A DNA stretch of 64,000 bases. Source: Cyclobacteriaceae bacterium (GTDB taxonomy: Bacteria; Bacteroidota; Bacteroidia; Cytophagales; Cyclobacteriaceae). The DNA lies in contig JALHRJ010000009.1 in the NCBI GenBank assembly GCA_022841475.1, forward strand, positions 1 through 64,000, in the 5' to 3' direction. Positions 1 to 5,082 of this stretch are shown here, one piece after another. The position numbers were made by a program, and so were the translations under genes. Every line of letters begins with the position of its first letter. The first letter of the stretch is position 1. The notes below the pieces were generated by a model that did not search any database, was not told where the DNA came from, and saw only the letters and a program-made list of their open reading frames with translations.

Positions 1-291
1 CGTAAGATGAAGAAGCTACGGCAAAGCACGGTAGAGCCCGTGTTGGGGACCTTAATCAATTTTCTGGCGATGAAACGAGTCAACACCAGAGGTATTAAGC
101 TCGCCAACAAATGTATGATGATGGCCGCCATTGCCTACAACTTGAAGAAGATGATGAAATTTAGAATCAATAGGCCGATGGCAGCCATCGCACAGCTACC
201 AAAGGATGTCAATCACTTTTTAACCTCTCTGGTTTTCACTTCATTTTCTCTCTTTGATTATTTGAAGGTTAAAATTCTGACCGCTGATTAA
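1..291 (+). CDS. IS1182-type transposase, C-terminal fragment cut by the window edge
   Basis: The reading frame is open from the first base, so the gene starts before the window; the first in-frame ATG at 7 is internal. The visible 96 residues begin with a STVEPVLGTL block followed by an RG-rich, helical segment ending in AIAYNLKKMM. This is the usual C-terminal end of DDE transposases of the IS1182 / IS5-like superfamily, where the E of the VEP motif is the third acidic catalytic residue. The first two catalytic acids would lie upstream of the window. The C-terminal tail beyond YNLKKM is about 45 residues, so the end looks natural rather than truncated. It lies next to the cassette-like region and supports this end being a mobile, accessory stretch. 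Family assignment is by motif only; whether the element is complete cannot be judged here. Confidence 0.75.
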   Translation, partial: RKMKKLRQSTVEPVLGTLINFLAMKRVNTRGIKLANKCMMMAAIAYNLKKMMKFRINRPMAAIAQLPKDVNHFLTSLVFTSFSLFDYLKVKILTAD

Positions 292-366
292 GTTATCCAC
301 TGAGTTATTCACAAATGAATTGATGGCTTATAATTTCAGAAAATTCTAAGAAAAGAGGTAGTCGTG

Positions 367-391
367 CAACAGCTACTGCTGTTGGCAGTAG
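367..391. repeat. Compact inverted repeat at the 3' end of cassette 1
   Basis: Two overlapping perfect hairpins share this stretch: CAACAGC (367-373) pairs with GCTGTTG (378-384) around a 4-base loop, and CTACTGC (373-379) pairs with GCAGTAG (385-391) around a 5-base loop. It lies directly after the stop codon of the small minus-strand gene. The block GTTGGCAGTA (381-390) is the exact reverse complement of TACTGCCAAC at 1159-1168, at the other end of the same gene pair. Flanking A-rich and T-rich arms (about 348-360 and 406-417) extend the symmetry imperfectly. It could act as a terminator-like hairpin, but the match to the far cassette end argues for a recombination-site remnant. Confidence 0.6.
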
Positions 392-396
392 TACTG

Positions 397-567
397 CTAC
401 GCTGTTACCTTTTTCTTGGTCGTCAACTTTCTTGTCGGTTTACTAGTCGAGCTTTTCTTTGATTTCAGCATTTTAATTACTTCACTTATTCTTTTCTCTT
501 CTTCTTTTGTCAACGGTCCGGTACCTCCAATGAAGTCAACGTCCAATTCATTTTTTCTTGTCTTCAT
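397..567 (-). CDS. Small highly charged protein, putative partner or antitoxin of the upstream gene
   Basis: This 56-residue gene has its ATG at 567-565 overlapping the TGA of the upstream gene (566-564), an ATGA junction that implies coupled translation. The protein starts MKTRKNELDVDFIGGTGPLT, continues with an acidic KEEEKRISEVIKMLK helix and ends in a Lys/Ser/Thr-rich tail. From memory, short Bacteroidota proteins with an ELDVDFIGG...LTKEEE pattern often follow small hypothetical genes; this could not be checked by search. No signal peptide or membrane segment is visible. Small size, charge and overlap with a putative acetyltransferase-fold gene suggest an antitoxin or accessory subunit, which is inference. 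Its stop is followed at once by the compact inverted repeat that ends the cassette. Confidence 0.7.
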   Translation of the reverse strand: MKTRKNELDVDFIGGTGPLTKEEEKRISEVIKMLKSKKSSTSKPTRKLTTKKKVTA

Positions 568-1100
568 ATGTCAATGTTTTTAAAGTATTTATTCATTAGT
601 CTTAAGGCGGCTCCGGTTTCAATAATCATTAAACGTCCACCGGCATGAAATGCACCTAATGTCTCAGTATAATGATTTATTAGATGAGTCTTTGAAACGA
701 AGGATACGTTTCCTTCAAATCCCCTCTGAAATGATAGTCTGCATGCAAAGGCTACTAAATTACCTGGAACTCCAGAATAAACTTTCTCTTTCCCTTTGTT
801 GAATGGTGAGCTTTCAACCAAATGCATATAAACATGGTCAAACTTAATCTCAAGACTAATTAGTCCTTGAATAATGTTAGTATTCTCTGAAATTGTCAGT
901 TTATATACTTCTCGTTCAGGTTGGTTTAATTCTAACCGCCAGTCGAAAACCCATCCGCTTTTCTTTGTAACGGTCTTAAGGTCAGCTTTTGTCAGGTGGA
1001 TAATATTTGTTGTAAAGCTGTCACCAGTTACCCTGTTCTCAATGGAATTAGTGAGCTTATCTATTATAAAATCTAGTCCTTTACTCGTTTGTTTTTTCAC
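564..1100 (-). CDS. GNAT-like hypothetical protein of a cassette gene pair
   Basis: The gene encodes 178 residues from a GTG start at 1100. No transmembrane or signal sequence is visible. The middle and C-terminal part reads IQGLISLE, then an HLVESSPFNKG segment, GVPGNLVAFACRLSFQRG and HYTETLGA. This resembles the beta-4 / V-loop / alpha-3 layout of small GNAT acetyltransferases, where the GxxGNL-type turn would hold the acetyl-CoA pyrophosphate, although the canonical Q/RxxGxG/A motif is not exact. The N-terminal 60 residues are not recognised. It overlaps the 56-residue downstream gene by ATGA, an arrangement typical of toxin-antitoxin pairs; some GNAT proteins are tRNA-acetylating toxins. 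That function is inference. It lies in cassette 1, about 60 bases after that cassette's start repeat. Confidence 0.6.
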   Translation of the reverse strand: MKKQTSKGLDFIIDKLTNSIENRVTGDSFTTNIIHLTKADLKTVTKKSGWVFDWRLELNQPEREVYKLTISENTNIIQGLISLEIKFDHVYMHLVESSPFNKGKEKVYSGVPGNLVAFACRLSFQRGFEGNVSFVSKTHLINHYTETLGAFHAGGRLMIIETGAALRLMNKYFKNIDI

Positions 1101-1158
1101 ACCACAATTTACAAAATTTCGTCCACTTTGTCGAGTGAAATTTTCTCTCCAGCGGTAT

Positions 1159-1293
1159 TACTGCCAACGTTTGTGCTTCTGCAGTAGCGCGTTTCCGAAG
1201 CCGCGTCCTGTCCCCGACACCAAACGTTGAACGAAGATAACACTTATAGCTTACACGTCAACGCGCTATTGCAGAAGCATTTTGTTGGCGGTT
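1159..1293. repeat. attC-like junction between the two cassettes (long imperfect stem-loop)
   Basis: The left arm (1160-1191) and right arm (1262-1292) are reverse complements over about 30 bases with a few mismatches and one extra base. Shared blocks are GCTTCTGCA and TAGCGCG on one side and their complements on the other, with outer ends CTGCCAAC and GTTGGCGG. The 70-base loop holds a second short symmetry: CAACGTTTG (1166-1174) recurs inverted as CAAACGTTG (1221-1229), followed by AAC. The outer ends mismatch at one position (ACTGCCAAC against ACCGCCAAC), although each end matches its own cassette's far end perfectly. The long variable loop recalls the variable terminal structure of integron attC sites. 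The stem could also act as a transcription barrier between the gene pairs. Confidence 0.65.
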
Positions 1294-1299
1294 GTTTTT

Positions 1300-2118
1300 T
1301 TATTCCATGCTTTTCAATTCTCTTTCTATGTCGGCTAGATATATTTTGTCCATTGGATGAGTATATGGGTCAAAGCGCTTATAACCTTTCAAATAATAGG
1401 TCTTAGCTTTCTCCATGTTTTCCTTAAACTCTTTTGGCAAATTTTGTTTTTTATAAATTAGTCCCAGGTAATAATATGGCTCAGCTAGATAGTCGTTAAA
1501 TGATATTGATTTTTTTAAATACTCTATTCCTCCGTTAGTGTCACCCGTCTCTATTTTCAATACGCCCAAGTGAAGGTAGTCGTAAGTCATAGGGGTATAA
1601 CTATTTTGGGCAAGTTGATTTTCAATTATCTCAATTGCTTTGCTTTTTTGTCCAAGTGCTTTGTAACATAATGCTTTTACAATATTTAGTTGATAGTCAC
1701 CATTTATTGAATAACCAATGTCATAACTTAGTATTGAGTCTAATCTTTCTAAGTCTTTTATTGCTCCTTCGTAGTCTCTCAAGAATTGATACCTGCACCA
1801 TCCCCTGTAACCCAAATGTCCCGTAGGATTTAATTCAACCGCTTTGTCAATTAATATTTTCCAGGTAATGAAATCGCCACGTTTCAAATAGGGCACTGAT
1901 TTTTCCATGTATGCATAATCCAGTTTTGGGCATTGCTCGATCGCCCTATCAAATTTCTCTTGCGATTTTCTGGAACCTTGTGCACCCCCGCCTGTTGTTG
2001 CAAGAGTACAGGCTTCATAGCAAGGCTGATCATTATTCATCTGGTACACATTGCAGTTCGGTTGAGAATATGTACTTATTGGACAAATTAGAATCAAGGT
2101 AAATAGAATGAACTTCAT
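1300..2118 (-). CDS. Secreted TPR-repeat protein (cassette 2, second gene)
   Basis: The product has 272 residues. A signal peptide (MKFILFTLILICPISTYSQ) is followed by a short Cys-containing region (C22, C33, C37 approx.). Tandem helix-turn-helix segments of TPR type then cover roughly residues 50-245: AIEQCPKLDYAYMEKSVPYLKRG, AVELNPTGHLGYRGWC, ALGQKSKAIEIIENQL and AEPYYYLGLIYKKQ carry the typical alternating A/Y/G pattern. TPR domains mediate protein-protein contacts, so a periplasmic scaffold or adaptor is the likely role; the partner is unknown. The ATG (2118-2116) overlaps the TGA of the lipoprotein gene upstream (2117-2115), so the two are translated together. The stop lies 7 bases from the cassette-end repeat, an unusually tight fit that supports cassette organisation. 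Confidence 0.75.
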   Translation of the reverse strand: MKFILFTLILICPISTYSQPNCNVYQMNNDQPCYEACTLATTGGGAQGSRKSQEKFDRAIEQCPKLDYAYMEKSVPYLKRGDFITWKILIDKAVELNPTGHLGYRGWCRYQFLRDYEGAIKDLERLDSILSYDIGYSINGDYQLNIVKALCYKALGQKSKAIEIIENQLAQNSYTPMTYDYLHLGVLKIETGDTNGGIEYLKKSISFNDYLAEPYYYLGLIYKKQNLPKEFKENMEKAKTYYLKGYKRFDPYTHPMDKIYLADIERELKSME

Positions 2119-2624
2119 GGCATTATCTCAATAAGTTTTCCATTCTCAATCTTAAATGTCAAATACTGATAGTAGTCAAATGTCTTTCCCTCGTCCTCAC
2201 CAACTAACCAGCCGTCTAACTGTTTTGTGAGGCTCAATAGTTGGTTAGTCAAGTCCTTGTTAAATATTTTCTCCTTATAGTCATTGTTCATTCCTTGAAC
2301 TCTGAACCTTCCAGTCTTGCCTTCACAGTTAACGATAAACCTTATTGTCAAAAAACCAGATTCGTCCTTTTGTTCTGTAATCTTTAGTCCGTCTATAAAG
2401 TGTTCGTTAAGCTTTAACTTTTCTCCATTGTAAAGAAGACCTTTACCGAAGTTATAATATTGAAACACTCTGTCCTCATCACAGAGTTTAAAATTGGGGT
2501 CATCAATTTTTGAGTCAAAATAGATGTCACCGACTTGTAATGGATAATCTGCTTTATTCTTCTGCGTCTTTCCGCAAGCGTAAAGAGTAATTAGTAAAAT
2601 GAAAATTAGTGTTCCTTGTCTCAT
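2115..2624 (-). CDS. Small lipoprotein of unknown function (cassette 2, first gene)
   Basis: The product has 169 residues from the ATG at 2624, MRQGTLIFILLITLYACGKT. It is a lipoprotein signal with lipobox LYAC and Cys17 as the lipidated residue. The reading frame stays open to 2660, but the upstream ATG there (ATGTTGGCGGTT) is made of the cassette-end repeat, so I take the internal start that gives a clean signal peptide. The mature part holds an FLTIRFIVNCEGKTGRFRVQGM segment and ends with a DYYQYLTFKIENGKLIEIMP strand pair, probably a small beta-rich domain. The pattern of a conserved NCEGKxGRFR core resembles TonB-C-like small periplasmic proteins of Bacteroidota, but this is only an impression. 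It overlaps the TPR gene by ATGA, so the two probably function together at the envelope. Confidence 0.7.
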   Translation of the reverse strand: MRQGTLIFILLITLYACGKTQKNKADYPLQVGDIYFDSKIDDPNFKLCDEDRVFQYYNFGKGLLYNGEKLKLNEHFIDGLKITEQKDESGFLTIRFIVNCEGKTGRFRVQGMNNDYKEKIFNKDLTNQLLSLTKQLDGWLVGEDEGKTFDYYQYLTFKIENGKLIEIMP

Positions 2625-2648
2625 GTGTCTACTCTGTCCAAAAAAAAT

Positions 2649-2680
2649 AACCGCCAACATCCGAATATATGCAATTGTTG
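2649..2680. repeat. Start repeat of cassette 2 with short hairpin
   Basis: AACCGCCAACA at 2649-2659 is the exact reverse complement of TGTTGGCGGTT at 1283-1293, the other end of the lipoprotein/TPR pair. Just outside the cassette, CAACA (2655-2659) can pair with TGTTG (2676-2680), giving a short hairpin across the insertion point, comparable to the compact repeat at 367-384. It lies between the lipoprotein start codon and the plus-strand Dabb gene at 2772. Confidence 0.5.
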
Positions 2681-2771
2681 ATATTTCCTATATGTCATTC
2701 GGGTGCTTTTATGCCAGTTTTATCATTTCTTAGACTATTTTGGCTGATATTTAAATTGTGTACCTTTCACT

Positions 2772-3155
2772 ATGAACAAAAAAATCCTTACCCTGACTCT
2801 CGCAGTCATCGCCTTGCTGGGCGCTTGTGCGCCATCGGCACAACAAGATCAAAAAGTACTTCGCCATGTAGTGCTTTTTAAATTTAAAGATGCAGCTACT
2901 CCCGAAGATGTTAAGAAGATAGAGAACGCCTTTGGTTCACTGGCCGATAAAATTAGTCTGATCAAAGATTATGAATGGGGCACGAATTCAAGTCCTGAAA
3001 ATCTGAACCAGGGATTAACTCATTGTTTTTTGGTCACCTTTACCAGCGACAAAGACCGCGATGACTACCTCGTGCATCCTGACCATAAAGCTTTTGTAGA
3101 AGTACTCTTACCGTATCTTGACAAGGCCACGGTAGTGGATTACTGGACTAAATAG
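2772..3155 (+). CDS. Dabb-family lipoprotein (stress-responsive alpha/beta barrel)
   Basis: The product has 127 residues. A lipoprotein signal ends in LLGAC (Cys19), followed by a short Ser/Gln linker and one ferredoxin-like Dabb domain (about residues 28-125). Visible Dabb hallmarks are the opening LRHVVLFKFK with its conserved HVV strand, the central EWGTNSSPENLNQGLTHCFLVTF, and the late YLVHPDHKAFVEVLLPYLDKATVVDYW, in which the HPxH motif is typical. Dabb proteins form dimers; plant members are stress induced and others are small-molecule binding or cyclase-like, so the exact role here is open. The lipid anchor puts it in the periplasm. It stands alone on the plus strand and converges with the next gene with 6 bases between. 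Confidence 0.85.
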   Translation: MNKKILTLTLAVIALLGACAPSAQQDQKVLRHVVLFKFKDAATPEDVKKIENAFGSLADKISLIKDYEWGTNSSPENLNQGLTHCFLVTFTSDKDRDDYLVHPDHKAFVEVLLPYLDKATVVDYWTK

Positions 3156-3161
3156 AACCAA

Positions 3162-3746
3162 CTATCTTTTGAATTTCACTTTGCTCATTAGCAACGTTTG
3201 AAGTTTTATGCCCAGCATAAGGGAAACCCATGCCAGCAAAACAACAAACTCGGAATAGGAACCGCCAACATGGGCAAGTGTGCCACGCACCCGCGGCAGG
3301 TAGCTCATAAAGAAAATGAACCACACGTAATACAAATAGATAAGAGTTAGGGTGGAGAATGCGCGAACTGAGATTCTATTCTTTTCAGAAAGCTGTTGTG
3401 CATAGGGCATAATAAAAATCAACGCATAGGCCAGAAATCCACCCGCCAGCCGAACGGGGATCAACTCATTGCCCGAGAGATAAACATACGTCAACAACTG
3501 GACAAGATGGATACCATGTGCAATGGCAAACACCAAAAAGTATTGGTCCGATAATATTGTTTTTACATTAACATGGCGATGATTTTGAAATAGGAAGATT
3601 AAGCTGAAAATAGCCAACGAGGCCCGGCCCGAAAACCGGGTTACGGCCTGCAACGACTCAAGACTTGTTCCGTAATTGATTACCGCCAGCAAAGCAATGC
3701 CCACTTCAATAATCAATACACTTAACAAGGCATCCTTAAATTTCAT
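3162..3746 (-). CDS. Six-helix integral membrane protein of unknown function
   Basis: The product has 194 residues with about six hydrophobic segments: near 8-25, 40-52, 70-88, 97-115, 127-148 and 165-185. The third carries FLVFAIAHGIHLVQLLTYVY, with two His in one helix, which in ferric-reductase-like and MsrQ-like membrane proteins bind heme. Only one such His pair is visible, so a heme role is speculative. The C-terminal tail KVKFKR is basic, consistent with a cytoplasmic end. The start codon is 1 base beyond the stop of the aminotransferase gene upstream on the same strand, so both are probably in one transcript. I do not recognise a named family. Confidence 0.7.
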   Translation of the reverse strand: MKFKDALLSVLIIEVGIALLAVINYGTSLESLQAVTRFSGRASLAIFSLIFLFQNHRHVNVKTILSDQYFLVFAIAHGIHLVQLLTYVYLSGNELIPVRLAGGFLAYALIFIMPYAQQLSEKNRISVRAFSTLTLIYLYYVWFIFFMSYLPRVRGTLAHVGGSYSEFVVLLAWVSLMLGIKLQTLLMSKVKFKR

Positions 3747-3747
3747 G

Positions 3748-4917
3748 CTATATTTTTTTTACCACATCAATCAGTTTGTCTATTTCTTCCGGGGTATTAA
3801 AATAGTGGGGCGAAATCCGCAACGCCCAATTTACCTGTTTGGCTTCAAAATCAATCAACGCGAAATTGCGATAGCCAACAGAGGTGTTAATGTTTTCTTT
3901 GCGCAAAGTATTGAGCACATCAGGTGCTTTTCGGTTCGGGATTTCAACGGTAATGATACTACTCTGTTTTGCCCCAATATCCAGCAGGCGCAGATTAAGA
4001 CTCTTCAAACCTTGTCGTACGAGGTAACATAAAAACTTATTGCGCTCGGTAATCTGATCAAGGCCAATAGCTAATGCATAATCGATCGCGGCCTTGCTGC
4101 CCAGCACCAGCGCGTATGGGAATTCCCAATCTTCAAACCTGCGGGCATCCATGCGTGGCGCATATTCATCGGCTGTTATCCAGTCGGCCCCCCGCATATC
4201 AATGAACAACGGCTCCAGTTTTTGAGTGATGATTTTATCGGAGACATATAAAAATCCAGCGCCCCGAGGTCCACGTAAAAATTTGCGCATAGTGGCGCTG
4301 AGAAAGTCACACTTTATCTTCTTCACATCTACCAGAATCTGACCTACAGATTGACAACCGTCAACGAGATAATAAATATCCCGCTCAGCACACAGTTCGC
4401 CCACCGCCTCCACAGGCTGAATCAATCCGGTGTTGCTCGGTACATGCGTTAATGACACTAACCTCGGATGATGGGCATCCATCAAACGTTTCATATCATC
4501 TACATCCACTCCACCCTCGGCAAGACTTGTAGCCCGCAAAATTTTAAGATTAAATCTTTTTTGAAGCGACAGAAAGGCAATCTGGTTGGAGATGTAATCT
4601 TCATTAGCGAGGAGAATGGAATCGCCTTCTTTAAAAGGAATGCAGGATAGCGCTCGTGCGAATGCATTGGTCGCGCTGGAGGTAAAAGCGATGTTGGTTG
4701 CCTTACAATTAATGAGTTGAGCAGCCGAATCATAAAATCCTGCTACTTCTTTTGCTTTGAGATCAGCCGCTTCATAGCCACCTAGGGTTGCTTCGAGGTT
4801 AATGTGGCTGACTATGGCATCAATTACCGGCTTAGGCATCAGCGAAGCGCCAGCATTATTAAAGTGAATTTTCTGTGCACACCCGGGAGTCTGTTGTCGA
4901 AGTAGGTCGATGTCCAT
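3748..4917 (-). CDS. Class V aminotransferase-fold PLP enzyme
   Basis: The product has 389 residues, the normal length for the family. The N-terminus has FNNAGASLMP (substrate end), the middle has SSATNAFARAL (PLP phosphate contact), and LVDGCQSVGQ provides the Asp that binds the pyridine nitrogen plus the stacking Gln/Ser. The Schiff-base lysine is in ATMRKFLRGPRGAGFLYV, where class V members usually have HKxxGPxGxG; the RKFLRGPRG form is typical of an isopenicillin-N-epimerase / cysteine-desulfurase-like branch. There is no obvious desulfurase active-site Cys loop near the C-terminus (around LRISPHYFNTPEEI), so sulfur transfer is doubtful and the substrate is unknown. It is probably cytosolic, and cotranscribed with the membrane protein downstream (1-base gap). 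Confidence 0.85.
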   Translation of the reverse strand: MDIDLLRQQTPGCAQKIHFNNAGASLMPKPVIDAIVSHINLEATLGGYEAADLKAKEVAGFYDSAAQLINCKATNIAFTSSATNAFARALSCIPFKEGDSILLANEDYISNQIAFLSLQKRFNLKILRATSLAEGGVDVDDMKRLMDAHHPRLVSLTHVPSNTGLIQPVEAVGELCAERDIYYLVDGCQSVGQILVDVKKIKCDFLSATMRKFLRGPRGAGFLYVSDKIITQKLEPLFIDMRGADWITADEYAPRMDARRFEDWEFPYALVLGSKAAIDYALAIGLDQITERNKFLCYLVRQGLKSLNLRLLDIGAKQSSIITVEIPNRKAPDVLNTLRKENINTSVGYRNFALIDFEAKQVNWALRISPHYFNTPEEIDKLIDVVKKI

Positions 4918-4957
4918 AGTTGATCTAGAATCTATTTTTGAGTACGATAGTTTTTAA

Positions 4958-5064
4958 CCCTCACCCATTAAAAGTTTTTCTTGCTTGAGAGATTTCGTTG
5001 CCCTCTCCCTAGGGAGAGGGAAGTGCAAATCGTCTAGCTGCCAAAAAACTTAATTGGGTGAGGG
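4958..5064. repeat. Nested palindromic intergenic element (MITE/REP-like)
   Basis: The outer arms are 22 bases each (4958-4979 and 5043-5064) and are nearly perfect inverted copies beginning CCCTCACCC and ending GGGTGAGGG. They enclose a perfect 20-base palindrome CCCTCTCCCTAGGGAGAGGG at 5001-5020. The element fills most of the 165-base gap between the aminotransferase start and the end of the penicillin-acylase gene, both on the minus strand. No coding potential is seen. It resembles short dispersed repeats common between genes in many bacteria; it might act as a transcript-stabilising or terminating structure. Confidence 0.7.
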
Positions 5065-5082
5065 ACATTGTTCAAATGGAAT

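Larger units (their letters stand above)
381..2659 (-). mobile_element. Two adjacent gene-cassette-like units without a visible integrase
   Basis: Two units, each an overlapping minus-strand gene pair, are bounded by their own inverted ends. Unit 1 is 381-1168 (GTTGGCAGTA / TACTGCCAAC, 10 of 10). Unit 2 is 1283-2659 (TGTTGGCGGTT / AACCGCCAACA, 11 of 11). The ends match perfectly within a unit but differ between units. In integrons the two halves of a recombination site come from one circular cassette, so this is the pattern expected of cassettes. The junction (1159-1293) folds into a long stem with a large loop. The core GTTGGCR does not fit the strict integron consensus GTTRRRY. No integrase is in the window; xerD at 47 kb is a core-type recombinase. 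A transposon-like unit with terminal repeats is the alternative. Confidence 0.55.

Noticed and set aside
293..313. Two DnaA-box-like 9-mers as a replication origin
   Set aside because: Only two imperfect boxes, no AT-rich unwinding element, no dnaA, dnaN or rep gene nearby; the place is next to a transposase end.
874..1230. 118-residue plus-strand frame over the GNAT-like gene and junction repeat
   Set aside because: It runs antisense to a coupled minus-strand gene and into the stem-loop; no recognisable protein features.
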